51,451 nt of DNA from NCBI GenBank assembly GCA_000406005.1, contig ASZN01000040.1:1-51451 (forward strand). The letters are read 5' to 3'. Of the stretch, positions 15,565-23,429 are shown piece after piece. Positions within the stretch are counted from its first letter, which is position 1; every line of letters starts with the position of its first letter. The position numbers and the translations under genes were made by a program. The notes below the pieces were generated by a model. The model did no database searches. It saw nothing but the letters and a program-made list of their open reading frames with translations, and was not told where the DNA came from. The stretch is from Candidatus Poribacteria bacterium WGA-3G (lineage in GTDB: Bacteria; Poribacteria; WGA-4E; WGA-3G).

Positions 15565-16629
15565 CTAACCGAGTGCCCTCACCACAGCGTCGCCGACCTG
15601 TGAGGTTGTGGCTTGACCGCCTAAATCCGATGGTAGTGTTTTGCCTTCCTCGACGACCTTTAGCACGGCTGCATCTATCGTTTCTGCCGCTTCTACCTCG
15701 CCGATGAAACGCACCATCATCGCACCAGAGATGATTGTTGCCAGCGGATTCGCGATACCTTTCCCCATGATGTCCGGTGCGCTCCCGTGAACCGGCTCGA
15801 ACATCGACGGGAATCGACGTTGCGGGTCGATATTGCCGCTCGGAGCGAGTCCCATGCTTCCGGTGATAATCGCGCCGATGTCCGTGAGGATATCCCCAAA
15901 CAGATTGCTCGCGACGACCACATCAAAATCCTCTGGTCTCCGTACGAAATCCATACACGCTGCGTCTACGAGCAAGGATTCCGTCTCTATGTCGGGATAC
16001 TTTTCAGCAATCCTCTCGAAGGCTGTATCCCATACAATCATGCCGTAGCCTTGCGCGTTCGACTTGGTAATCGAAGTGACTTTGCGCTTCTTATCTCGTG
16101 CCTGAGCTTGCTCGAAAGCATAAGTGATAATGCGTTCACAACCGTGGCGCGTAAAGACACCGACCTGCACGCCGATCTCTTCGGGGAACCCTTGGTACTG
16201 AAACCCACCGACATTGGCATATTCGCCTTCTGTGTTCTCTCTTATCACCACCAGATCAATGTCCCAGGCATCTTTATCCTTGAGCGGTGTGTTAATGCCC
16301 GGATAGAGGACACTCGGTCGCTCACAGACGTATTGATCAAACCTCCGTCGAATCGGCAGCAGAAGCCCATTGAGCGCAATGTGGTCTTGGATGTCGGGAT
16401 GCCCGACTGCACCAAGATAAATCTGGTCAAATTCTGCTAAGGTATCAAGGGCATCTGCTGGCATCATCTGCCCATGCTCGAAATAGTAGTCTGAGCCCCA
16501 AGGGAACTCCACAAAGTCCCATTTGATGTCATACCTATCGGCGATAGCGTTGAGGACTTTGATGCCTTCCTCTATCACTTCAATCCCGATTCCGTCGCCT
16601 CGAATTACCGCAATTTTGTATTCAGCCAT
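15565..16629 (-). CDS. Tartrate / D-malate dehydrogenase (isocitrate/isopropylmalate dehydrogenase family)
   Basis: 354 aa. The family signature NLFGDILTDIGAIITGSMGL is present. YYFEHGQMMP, QIYLGAVGHPDIQDHI and LLLPIRRRFDQYV are characteristic of the TtuC/DmlA branch rather than LeuB or Icd. It would oxidatively decarboxylate D-malate or oxidise tartrate with NAD+ and a divalent metal. Start at ATG 16629 with AAAGGA upstream. The frame is open for 32 further codons upstream, but these encode a copied GNAT N-terminus, so a longer fusion product is possible but not expected. Confidence 0.88.
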   Translation of the reverse strand: MAEYKIAVIRGDGIGIEVIEEGIKVLNAIADRYDIKWDFVEFPWGSDYYFEHGQMMPADALDTLAEFDQIYLGAVGHPDIQDHIALNGLLLPIRRRFDQYVCERPSVLYPGINTPLKDKDAWDIDLVVIRENTEGEYANVGGFQYQGFPEEIGVQVGVFTRHGCERIITYAFEQAQARDKKRKVTSITKSNAQGYGMIVWDTAFERIAEKYPDIETESLLVDAACMDFVRRPEDFDVVVASNLFGDILTDIGAIITGSMGLAPSGNIDPQRRFPSMFEPVHGSAPDIMGKGIANPLATIISGAMMVRFIGEVEAAETIDAAVLKVVEEGKTLPSDLGGQATTSQVGDAVVRALG

Positions 16630-16725
16630 ATTTTCCTTTCTAAGATTTCTCTCATCCTGTTCAAGGTAAGCACCCGAAAGTGAAATCAGCTCATTTGCAT
16701 GGTCGTGAGTTGTTATTTCGATCAT
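16630..16725 (-). pseudogene. N-terminal fragment of a GNAT gene, in frame with the dehydrogenase
   Basis: The 32 codons before the dehydrogenase start read MIEITTHDHANELISLSGAY and continue LEQDER. They match the start of the GNAT at 14590 (MVEIISHNHARELISLSGTY, LEQNES) at about 75% identity. No stop separates them from the dehydrogenase. It is a relic of a duplicated or rearranged GNAT gene; its own start codon remains. Confidence 0.75.
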
Positions 16726-16915
16726 GATGTTTCGATTTCCTTTCTTTCCATAACAATGCTATGAGAGCCTATGTACAAACATTCTCCTCACTGCAAGCTG
16801 CAATATCATCTTACAGTTTACGAACATCCCATCCTGATAAAGTATTGTTCACAGGAAAGTACTTTCTCCTACAGCGTAAACCGCTGTGATCGGCTACAGC
16901 ACTCTCGAAAACATG

Positions 16916-17218
16916 TTACTCTACCGTTTTTGCAAGGGACCAGCCCTTGGCCATTCTCTTAAGTTCTGGCAAATGCTCAGGCCAATCATGTAAGGTTGCT
17001 GGATCAAAATCAGCCCCATTCGGCCATACCAACGTATGGATTTCTGAATCAATTTGAACTTGATTGAATAAAGAACTATCGCGGAGTGGACCGAATAATT
17101 CGCCTTCTAATGCGGGTCGAAAGTCTATGATTTGCTCCGTATTGTCATCAAAACAGACGCGAAGTGTGTAGGGTGCCCGTATTTCAAAAAAAACCACACG
17201 ATGTATTGGATGACGCAT
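16916..17218 (-). CDS. DUF2442 domain protein
   Basis: 100 aa from ATG 17218, which has GGAGGG four nt upstream; a longer frame to 17263 is not needed. The pattern PYTLRVCFDDNTEQIIDFRPAL...LFGPLRD...F.QV..D.E.HTLVWPNGADFDPATLHDW is DUF2442. The family is often paired with DUF4160 in small toxin-antitoxin-like modules; no such partner is seen here. The 190 bp downstream hold no gene, only a small hairpin (ACAGCG/CGCTGT at 16871-16887). Confidence 0.8.
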   Translation of the reverse strand: MRHPIHRVVFFEIRAPYTLRVCFDDNTEQIIDFRPALEGELFGPLRDSSLFNQVQIDSEIHTLVWPNGADFDPATLHDWPEHLPELKRMAKGWSLAKTVE

Positions 17219-17281
17219 ACCACCCTCCTTTATTGAATAATATTTTAACCGAGTTCCGCTCATTATTCAAGTCATAAAATA

Positions 17282-17310
17282 TTTACACACGTGCGATTTT
17301 ATGCTATGCT
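17282..17310 (+). promoter_or_regulatory. Putative promoter of the gamma-glutamyltransferase gene
   Basis: TTTACA (17282-17287), a 17-nt spacer and TATGCT (17305-17310), about 55 nt before the chosen ATG 17365. Confidence 0.55.
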
Positions 17311-17364
17311 TTAATGTTAAAGTCGGAAATCAGATCAACTTGTGATAAAAGAGAGGAGAAACAG

Positions 17365-18981
17365 ATGTCAAACACGCAAGAAATTGGATGGAAAGCCGTT
17401 AGTCAAACTGGCGTTGTTGCTGCCGGGGGTGCGAAAGCCGTTGCTGCGGGAATCGAGATTCTGGAAGCAGATGGAAACGCAGCGGACGCAGCCGCAGGAA
17501 CGATCCTCGCCCTCAACGTTACAGACCACGGTGCCTGTTCTATCGGGGGCGAGGTGCCGCTTCTTATCTTCGATGCGAGAAAACAGGAAGTCAAATCGCT
17601 TTCCGGACAGGGACGCGCGCCCCTCTCACAGACCGCAATTGATTGGTACATGGAAAACGGTATCCCGAACGGCGACATCAAAATGGCACCCGTACCATCG
17701 GTTGTGGATCTCTGCACGACAACTCTCAAGTTATACGGCACGAAAACATTTGAGGACATCGTCGCACCGACACTGGCACTCCTTGATGCCGGTGAAGCCG
17801 ACTGGTACGCTGACTTGGCGGTCACGCTACGTCGGATGGTCGAGTCGGAACAGCAGACATCCGGGAGCCGTGAGGAAAAAATCCAAGCCGCAAGCGATCG
17901 GTTCTACGGACGGAACGGTGCTGATACCGATATCGCCGATGCCTTGGAAGGTTTTTACATCGACAAGGGTGGGTTTCTTCGCAAGGCTGATCTCGCCGCG
18001 CATGCCACGCGCGTTGAAGACCCCGTAACCGTGGACTACCGAGGATATACGGTGTGTAAATGTGGCCCGTGGACGCAAGGTCCTTATCTCTGTCAGGCAC
18101 TACGCTTACTCGAAGGCTTCGATCTCAAAGCGATGGGTCAGTTCTCAGCAGACTATGTGCACGTGGTCACCGAATCGCTTAAACTGGCAATGGCTGACCG
18201 AGACACGTACTACGGCGATCCAGAATTCGTGGATGTCCCGTTATCTACACTACTCTCCGATGCCTATACCGAAATCCGACGCCCCCTGATTGATATGCAG
18301 AAAGCATCACACGAAGCCAGACCGGGCGACGTGCATAACATGGAACCGATAAAGGCGGACGGTGTATTTCGACCTGGCGTAGGCGGAACGACGACCTGCA
18401 CGGTTGCTGACCGATGGGGTAACGTCGTCGCTGCGACACCGAGCGCTAACGTCTACCACGCAGGCGGGATGGTCGGTCCAACGGGTGTCAGTTTCGGCAA
18501 CCGTTTGCGGAGTCTCAACACAACGCCAGGGCATCCGAACTGTATCCAACCCGGAAAACGTCCGAGAATTACGTTGACACCTACACTGGTTCTCAAAGAC
18601 GGCGCACCGATTTTAGCCATCAGCGTCGCAGGCGGCGATCTGCAGGATCAAGCGACGATGAATTTGTTGCTCAACTTCGTTGCGTTCGATATGCAACCGG
18701 AAGCTGCTGTCACGGCACCGCGTTTCGCCACGGCGCATCACCAAGACTCGTTCGATCCGAACCCGAACCGTATAGAGACATTCGGGCAAGCGGGTTCGTT
18801 GACTATTAACGACAGTGTAAGCGAACAGGTCAGGGCAGAGCTTGCCAATCGTGGTCATCAGATCGGAACACACGGACGGGCTATTGCCGCGCCTTCCATG
18901 CTCTATATCAATAAAGACAATGGGACGCTCTATGCTGCTGGAGACCCAGCTGCGGGAAGGCATGCAGCGGGATTAGAATAG
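17365..18981 (+). CDS. Gamma-glutamyltransferase family protein
   Basis: 538 aa from ATG 17365, with AGAGGAG 7 nt upstream. The N-terminal part has the family hallmark ILEADGNAADAAAGTILALN and GACSIGGE. The cleavage and nucleophile region is GGTTTCTVADRWGN, in which the Thr run aligns with the catalytic Thr of GGTs. The small-subunit glycine motif appears as SVAGGDLQDQATMNL. No signal peptide is seen, unlike periplasmic GGT, so it may act in the cytoplasm on gamma-glutamyl compounds or be an acylase-like relative. It is convergent with the ATPase fragment. Confidence 0.88.
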   Translation: MSNTQEIGWKAVSQTGVVAAGGAKAVAAGIEILEADGNAADAAAGTILALNVTDHGACSIGGEVPLLIFDARKQEVKSLSGQGRAPLSQTAIDWYMENGIPNGDIKMAPVPSVVDLCTTTLKLYGTKTFEDIVAPTLALLDAGEADWYADLAVTLRRMVESEQQTSGSREEKIQAASDRFYGRNGADTDIADALEGFYIDKGGFLRKADLAAHATRVEDPVTVDYRGYTVCKCGPWTQGPYLCQALRLLEGFDLKAMGQFSADYVHVVTESLKLAMADRDTYYGDPEFVDVPLSTLLSDAYTEIRRPLIDMQKASHEARPGDVHNMEPIKADGVFRPGVGGTTTCTVADRWGNVVAATPSANVYHAGGMVGPTGVSFGNRLRSLNTTPGHPNCIQPGKRPRITLTPTLVLKDGAPILAISVAGGDLQDQATMNLLLNFVAFDMQPEAAVTAPRFATAHHQDSFDPNPNRIETFGQAGSLTINDSVSEQVRAELANRGHQIGTHGRAIAAPSMLYINKDNGTLYAAGDPAAGRHAAGLE

Positions 18982-18996
18982 GATGAAACTATGCCA

Positions 18997-19335
18997 TTAA
19001 TCTTCTGTCTGTTGCCAAATCCTAAACTGGCGTTGCAATGCTCTTAAAAGCCGGTCAATGGATCTATCCATTTGTGCCACACGCTGCAGATCCATTTCGT
19101 TAGCGAGGTCTGCTACACGCTCGGTTCCATCTAAGGGCGGCATCATGCCAGCATGAGGCGGTGCGAAAGCTTCCCTTAACGTGCGGCAAGTCGCTATCCG
19201 AGACAAAAGTTGCAAGGCATCAAGGAAATTGCTCTTTCCCGAAGCGTTAGGACCGATAAGCACAGCAAGGTGCCCAAGATGCACCTCAACATCGGCAAGG
19301 GATTTATACCCTTGAATTTTGATTCGCTTCAGCAT
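18997..19335 (-). pseudogene. AAA/OLD-like ATPase reduced to its ends
   Basis: 112 aa. The start is a textbook SMC/OLD-type ATPase N-terminus: IKIQGYKSLADVEV, Walker A in GPNASGKSNFLDALQLL, RTLREAFAPP. After about residue 60 it turns into a short helical, Gln/Arg-rich end (DRSIDRLLRALQRQFRIWQ) and stops, without Walker B or the signature. Relatives are 350-450 aa, so most of the protein is missing. The strong GGAGG site and intact start make a short product possible. The tail may be the true C-terminus of the same family joined by deletion; this is inference. Confidence 0.6.
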
Positions 19336-19351
19336 AGGAATGTGCCTCCGT

Positions 19352-20149
19352 TTAATATCCGAGACCCCGCAGATATTCTCGATTTACGACTGCGGCTTCG
19401 GCTGCTGGACGCGGCGGATACGGACGATCAAGCTCGACAGAGACCCATCCGTCATAACCGACAGCTTCGAGTCCTTGAAGTGCGGCTTTGACATCAAGTC
19501 CTAAGTTCCCCGCGCCAAGTTCGGCGAAACGCGCCTTCTCACCGAAACGTTGTGTTCTGTAATCCCACGTCTCCGGGTCATCAGCGTGGCAGTCTTTGAG
19601 ATGAACATGTCCAATCCGATTCCGTAAATTTTCGCTCTCAAAGACCTGCATCGGATCGCTGCCCGCAGCGAGTATATGTCCCGTATCGAATAGTAACCAG
19701 AGACTCGGTGCCACTGCCAAGAGGCGTTCGGCATCTTCAACCGTCTCAAGCATTGTGCCGAGATGTGCGTGGTGGAAGCCTTTGATGTGATGTGCATCAC
19801 AAAACGCGAGGATGTCGTCCAATGTTCGGGCAGCGTTCTCAAAATCTGCATCGCTTGGATCGGCACCGCCCCATTCTGAACGCCTCAACGATGGAACTTC
19901 AGCCGCATTATTGCCCAATGTGATGTTGAAACGGACCCTATCCAGTCCGGCACCACCGGCGTTGACGATATGGAGTCCCAAACTGCGGGCAAGCGTCGCC
20001 ATTTCAACGAGGCTTTCTGCGCCCTCCATAGGAACACTTTCGACCCCTTCCCAACCGGCATCGGCGACTTCTCGCAGCACTTTCTCTGGATTTTCTTGTT
20101 GTTCTCCACCAAACTGAATGAGATGGCAAGCGAATCTTAATTTGCTCAT
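19352..20149 (-). CDS. Sugar phosphate isomerase/epimerase (AP endonuclease 2-like TIM barrel)
   Basis: 265 aa. The metal-site pattern of xylose-isomerase-like TIM barrels is visible: WEGVESVPMEG (Glu), HHAHLGTMLET, LFDTGHILAAG (Asp/His), HVHLKDCH (His-Asp-His) and a final SVELD. These enzymes isomerise or epimerise sugars and inositol derivatives and are commonly found with Gfo/Idh/MocA genes, two of which lie elsewhere in this window. It is followed 16 nt later by the ATPase fragment. Confidence 0.87.
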   Translation of the reverse strand: MSKLRFACHLIQFGGEQQENPEKVLREVADAGWEGVESVPMEGAESLVEMATLARSLGLHIVNAGGAGLDRVRFNITLGNNAAEVPSLRRSEWGGADPSDADFENAARTLDDILAFCDAHHIKGFHHAHLGTMLETVEDAERLLAVAPSLWLLFDTGHILAAGSDPMQVFESENLRNRIGHVHLKDCHADDPETWDYRTQRFGEKARFAELGAGNLGLDVKAALQGLEAVGYDGWVSVELDRPYPPRPAAEAAVVNREYLRGLGY

Positions 20150-20164
20150 TAATATACTCCTTAC

Positions 20165-20443
20165 TTATCCAACTGACACATACAATTTCTTTCCAAGCAC
20201 TTCTGCGTACTTTCCTAAAGTTGACAACCTAACATCTTCCGCATGGTTTTCTATTCTTGAGATAGCAGATTTCTTGGTATTCAATTTTTGTGCGACCTCT
20301 TCTTGCGTTAAACCCGCTTCTTCTCTAGCTTGCCGAAGGAGAACTCCAATCTTGAATTCCAAATAACCAGTCTCGTAATTCTCGGCAAATTCAGGGTCTC
20401 TGGCTTTACGTTTTTCGACGTATTGTTTTAAGTCGCTCATCAT
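20165..20443 (-). CDS. HigA-type XRE antitoxin
   Basis: 92 aa with GGAGG four nt before ATG 20443 (a second ATG follows directly). Residues 32-85 form an XRE helix-turn-helix (LLRQAREEAGLTQEEVAQKL, then SAISRIENHAEDVRLSTLGK). It overlaps the end of the RelE/HigB-like gene by 38 nt, the toxin-first order usual for HigBA. It would bind and silence the toxin and repress the shared promoter. Confidence 0.85.
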   Translation of the reverse strand: MMSDLKQYVEKRKARDPEFAENYETGYLEFKIGVLLRQAREEAGLTQEEVAQKLNTKKSAISRIENHAEDVRLSTLGKYAEVLGKKLYVSVG

Positions 20444-20786
20444 TTTTCCTCCTAAAATAATCTCGTTTTCTCTGTGCCGCTAGACGAATGTCTGACCTTG
20501 GGATTCTCCGTGTCTGCTTGGCAAAGGCATGATTGAGAACCAACAATTTTGGACCATCAAAAAACGATAGAAGCCTAAAGGTGTCTCCATCTACATTGAC
20601 ACGGACCTCCCAAATATCATCCGTGCCAACCAACTTTTTAAAGTATTGTTTCGGGACAAACTCCAATTCTTCAATCAGCCTCAAGGTCCAAGTGACTTTA
20701 GTACTCTGCCTCGCAGTAAGGGAATCCAAAAATTGCTCAACTGGACAATGCCCTGATGTCGTACGATAAAAACTGATTTCTCTCAT
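20406..20786 (-). CDS. HigB/RelE-superfamily toxin
   Basis: 126 aa from ATG 20786. The pattern PVEQFLDSL...K..WTLRLIEE...KKLVGTDDIWEVRVNVDGDTFRLLSFFDG...LNHAFAKQTRRIPRSDIRLAAQRKRDY is that of phage-derived Gp49/HigB ribonucleases, including the WEVR and KQTRRIP segments. It would cut mRNA on the ribosome when free of HigA. The frame is open a further 24 codons upstream into a palindromic repeat (20818-20879); that extension is not believed. It precedes and overlaps the antitoxin gene. Confidence 0.82.
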   Translation of the reverse strand: MREISFYRTTSGHCPVEQFLDSLTARQSTKVTWTLRLIEELEFVPKQYFKKLVGTDDIWEVRVNVDGDTFRLLSFFDGPKLLVLNHAFAKQTRRIPRSDIRLAAQRKRDYFRRKNDERLKTIRRKT

Positions 20787-20817
20787 ATTTGACAAGTTAA
20801 TAACCCAAGTTGCCACC

Positions 20818-20879
20818 TTTGTAGCATAATCTTTTAGATTGTGCTTGTAGGGACGCAAACTAAAAGTTTACGCTACAAA
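20818..20879. repeat. Compound palindromic repeat (inverted pair of the element found at 1-95)
   Basis: Two related units face each other. TTTGTAGC at the left and GCTACAAA at the right are perfect complements. Each half contains its own small palindrome: AATCTTTTAGATT on the left and AAACTAAAAGTTT on the right. The framework (TGTAGC-R-TA, stem, then T-G-Y-G) equals that of the 36-bp repeat at the window start, but the stem bases differ while staying complementary. It lies upstream of the toxin start and directly downstream of the small ORF 20893-21015. Confidence 0.8.
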
Positions 20880-20892
20880 ATCCTGCCGAGAA

Positions 20893-21015
20893 TCAACCTC
20901 TTTGGATGAAAAAGGGTATCTGCATGGCTAAAATCTTGTAAGTAGCAACTCGCGTAACGTCAACACGCGCAATCGGTTGAACGATATTCCCGACTTGGAG
21001 AGACCGTTGTGTCAT
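20893..21015 (-). CDS. Possible 40-aa small protein
   Basis: ATG 21015 has AAAGGA about 6 nt upstream and the frame runs 40 codons (begins MTQRSLQVGNIVQPIARV, ends QIPFFIQRG) to a TGA at 20893. It ends 14 bp before the compound palindrome. The sequence looks protein-like and not a shadow of a neighbour, but no family is recognised. It may be the surviving N-terminus of a longer gene cut at the repeat. Confidence 0.35.
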   Translation of the reverse strand: MTQRSLQVGNIVQPIARVDVTRVATYKILAMQIPFFIQRG

Positions 21016-21066
21016 AGCAATCCTTTTTGTGTTTGTTATTATTGGGTTGACTGTGCGATTGAATTC

Positions 21067-21765
21067 TTACTTGAACGCATATTGCCATCGGTGGTATTGA
21101 CCGTGGTTGATGGCGTTGGTTAATAAATCAGGTGCGATAACGCCTTTAAGATCATCTGAAATAAACAGACCCGTATTCAAGCGGTCCTCATAAAAAACAC
21201 GACTCTGAGCCGTCCGAATCACATCGTGCTGCGCTTGTTGAGATAGTCGAGGTTCAATAAACCCTTCAATCCACAACCCACGATAGGTCAATGTATCAAC
21301 CGGTATAAGACAGACAGACTTTGGCATATCCATAGCGAATTTCCAAGCCAATGGTTTCCAAAGGAGGAGACTACGTACTTGCGCATCCGTCGTAAAACCG
21401 ACTTTAGAAAATGCACGCTGACTCCCGTAATTATCAATGCGAATTGATGCCTTAGCCGAGCGCACGCCGAAACGAGAACCGTAGGTTAACGCTTCCTGAA
21501 TGAGAGAAGTTCCAATCCCCTGCCCCTGATTCGTAGCGCGAACGATAATAAGATCTATTTCCCATCGAGGAACCGAACCGGACACCAGAAAAGTGGAAAG
21601 GAAACCTACCACTTCGCCATCTGCCACTGCAACGAAGACTTGATGCTCAGGCGACGAAATGTGATCCGCGAACACATCGAAGAGAAGCGATTCTCCCCAT
21701 GTCTCCTGTAATATTCGGTGAATTGCTTGCGCGTCATCTAACTGCGCTAATCTAATATCCGGCAT
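21067..21765 (-). CDS. GNAT-family N-acetyltransferase
   Basis: 232 aa. Residues 1-140 form the GNAT core: IRLAQLDDAQAIHRILQETW, the acceptor strand WEIDLIIVRATNQGQGIGTSLI (acetyl-CoA loop Q-x-x-G-x-G) and DNYGSQRAFSKVGF. The remaining 90 residues are an extension without a recognised domain. It starts 8 nt after the LamG gene and is the last gene of the run ABM-ASCH-LamG-GNAT. Substrate unknown. Confidence 0.82.
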   Translation of the reverse strand: MPDIRLAQLDDAQAIHRILQETWGESLLFDVFADHISSPEHQVFVAVADGEVVGFLSTFLVSGSVPRWEIDLIIVRATNQGQGIGTSLIQEALTYGSRFGVRSAKASIRIDNYGSQRAFSKVGFTTDAQVRSLLLWKPLAWKFAMDMPKSVCLIPVDTLTYRGLWIEGFIEPRLSQQAQHDVIRTAQSRVFYEDRLNTGLFISDDLKGVIAPDLLTNAINHGQYHRWQYAFK

Positions 21766-21773
21766 ACCTTTTT

Positions 21774-22544
21774 TTAATCAACATCTCTATCTCTTTTGAG
21801 CAACCCCCAAGTCGTCGCAGCTTTATCTAACGGCGATACACTTAAGACCTGCTCCATATCCTGCTGAATCTCATCTTCCGTCAACACACGGTTGTAGATG
21901 ACAAATTCATCAAGCATTCCGCCGTAGGGCCACGCGCCATCGAGACGATTGCCGAACCAGTGATCTGATTGAGAGACAGGAATTTCGCCTTGTACTTTAT
22001 AGGTGTTATCAAGTTTGCCGTTAATGTAAAGCCGAAGCTCCTTATCGAACTCATAAACCGCGGCGACATGTGACCATTTATTGACCGGAATATCGCTCTT
22101 TGCGCTGTTCCATGTTCGTCCACCTGCCCCTGGGCATCCCATCCACACGGACGGTTTTCCCTGATGGATACTCAAATAATATGTGTGAGGGTTCGCTTGC
22201 CCGCGGACATTGCGATAATCGCCGACGCTCTCTGGATGAACCCATACCTCCATTGTCAAACTCTTGGTAATCGTCAGCGTATCAGATGCTGGAGCCGAGA
22301 CGACCCCTTTCTGAACCTGTTCATTAAAAAACACACCCGAATTGATCTTTCCGTTTTGCTCCCATTTGGCATCACCTTCGAGCGTACCATGGTTGCCCTT
22401 GCCGCTCAGGTCTTCGACCTTTTTTCCCTTCCCCGCATCGAACGAGTAGTAAAGGACCATTGCGTCGTCCTGAATCGCTTCACTCACAAAAGGAAATGTG
22501 AAAATGAGTGTCGCACTCAGAATATAGAAAACTATCCATCTCAT
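21774..22544 (-). CDS. Secreted LamG-domain protein
   Basis: 256 aa with a signal peptide (residues 1-23, IVFYILSATLIFTFPFVSEA). The LamG jellyroll is clear: LYYSFDAGKGKKVEDLSGKG, SLTMEVWVHPES, KWSHVAAVYEFD, RLYINGKLD and GGMLDEFVIYNRVLTEDEI. The C-terminus, AATTWGLLKRDRDVD, resembles that of the LamG protein at 3443-4204. The ribosome binding site GGAGG overlaps the intergenic gap after the ASCH gene. It presumably binds extracellular glycans or proteins. Confidence 0.87.
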   Translation of the reverse strand: MRWIVFYILSATLIFTFPFVSEAIQDDAMVLYYSFDAGKGKKVEDLSGKGNHGTLEGDAKWEQNGKINSGVFFNEQVQKGVVSAPASDTLTITKSLTMEVWVHPESVGDYRNVRGQANPHTYYLSIHQGKPSVWMGCPGAGGRTWNSAKSDIPVNKWSHVAAVYEFDKELRLYINGKLDNTYKVQGEIPVSQSDHWFGNRLDGAWPYGGMLDEFVIYNRVLTEDEIQQDMEQVLSVSPLDKAATTWGLLKRDRDVD

Positions 22545-22558
22545 TTCATGCCTCCATA

Positions 22559-22948
22559 TTAAGATGTCGGCTCAAACGCCTGGAGAAACGTTGAGACCGT
22601 GTCAATGTTGATTTTATAGATTTTCCGCCGCGCGACACAAGGAATAGGTGGCTCTATGCACCGCACATTTGAGAGTTCCCAACAGATATAGTCAGGGGTC
22701 CACTCTACTCCTTGCGATTCGGCTTCTTCGCGTGTCCACTCGTGAACACCCGTAATGTCAACGATTGCGCGTGCCAGTCCGTTTGGGTCTTCCTGCCCTT
22801 CCTCGGTCAGGTAAACCTCATTCTCAACAAGCACGAGATTGAGAAAGGGAGTCTCCGGTGGTAGCCAACGTCGTATCTCGACGACCTTCTTACCTGCGAG
22901 AATGTTCTGGACAGAGGGTGAAACTATGGACAGTGCGTCAACTATCAA
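22559..22948 (-). CDS. ASCH-domain protein
   Basis: 129 aa. The early strand ILAGKKVVEIRRWLPP is the ASCH motif G-K-K-x-x-E-x-R, and VDITGVHEWTREEAES...YICWELSNV fits the rest of the beta-barrel. The ASCH/PUA-like fold binds RNA or modified nucleosides; some members hydrolyse N4-acetylcytidine. The start appears to be TTG 22948 with GGGAG 9 nt upstream, since no ATG fits. It is tightly placed after the ABM gene (6 nt), suggesting co-transcription. Confidence 0.72.
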   Translation of the reverse strand: MIVDALSIVSPSVQNILAGKKVVEIRRWLPPETPFLNLVLVENEVYLTEEGQEDPNGLARAIVDITGVHEWTREEAESQGVEWTPDYICWELSNVRCIEPPIPCVARRKIYKINIDTVSTFLQAFEPTS

Positions 22949-22954
22949 AATCGG

Positions 22955-23275
22955 TTACTCCCAAGCGTCGTCTGGGGGATAAATATTGGAACTTCCGCTG
23001 CCTGCGCCTTTAAAATCGCTCTCAGCGAACCAGTCTTTGACGGTATCTCGCCATTTAATGAAGTGTGGTGCTTTTAGATGCTCTTGGAACGCTGCCTCAT
23101 CCGTATAAACCTCGTAGAGCCAAATCCGATTCGGATCGGCACCGTCTTGAATCACATCAAATCTCAGGCATCCCGGTTCGTTCGCAACGGAGCCTTTCGC
23201 ATCGTCTATCATGGCTTCGATAAACGCATCTCTATGACCTTCCTTAATCTGAATAGGTGCGATAATAACAAACAC
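22955..23275 (-). CDS. Antibiotic biosynthesis monooxygenase (ABM)-like protein
   Basis: 106 aa from GTG 23275, which has GGAG 7 nt upstream; the frame to 23338 has no such site. The small ferredoxin-like alpha+beta fold is indicated by VIIAPIQIKEGHRDAFIEAM, EPGCLRFDVIQDGADPNRIWLYEVYTDEAAFQEHLKAPHF and WRDTVKDWF. Relatives include YgiN-type quinol monooxygenases and LsrG. The reaction here is unknown. It heads the run with ASCH, LamG and GNAT genes. Confidence 0.82.
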   Translation of the reverse strand: MFVIIAPIQIKEGHRDAFIEAMIDDAKGSVANEPGCLRFDVIQDGADPNRIWLYEVYTDEAAFQEHLKAPHFIKWRDTVKDWFAESDFKGAGSGSSNIYPPDDAWE

Positions 23276-23429
23276 AAGGTGTCTCCTTTGTGTACATGCG
23301 GGTAGTGCAAAGACAAATTTTGCCCACGCATAGACCAAATTCGGTCTCTACCTCAATATTCTTATATTGAATTATAAATTATAGGCGAACGGTTGGCACT
23401 TTAGTAAACAACCAACGTAACCAGAACAG

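Noticed and set aside
15787..16440. 217-aa plus-strand frame
   Set aside because: Antisense shadow of the tartrate/D-malate dehydrogenase gene.
17342..18028. 228-aa plus-strand frame overlapping the gamma-glutamyltransferase gene
   Set aside because: Second-frame shadow, rich in Arg and Ser, without domain features.
20787..20858. Extended N-terminus of the HigB-like toxin
   Set aside because: The extra 24 codons lie partly in the palindromic repeat, do not match the family and have no ribosome binding site.
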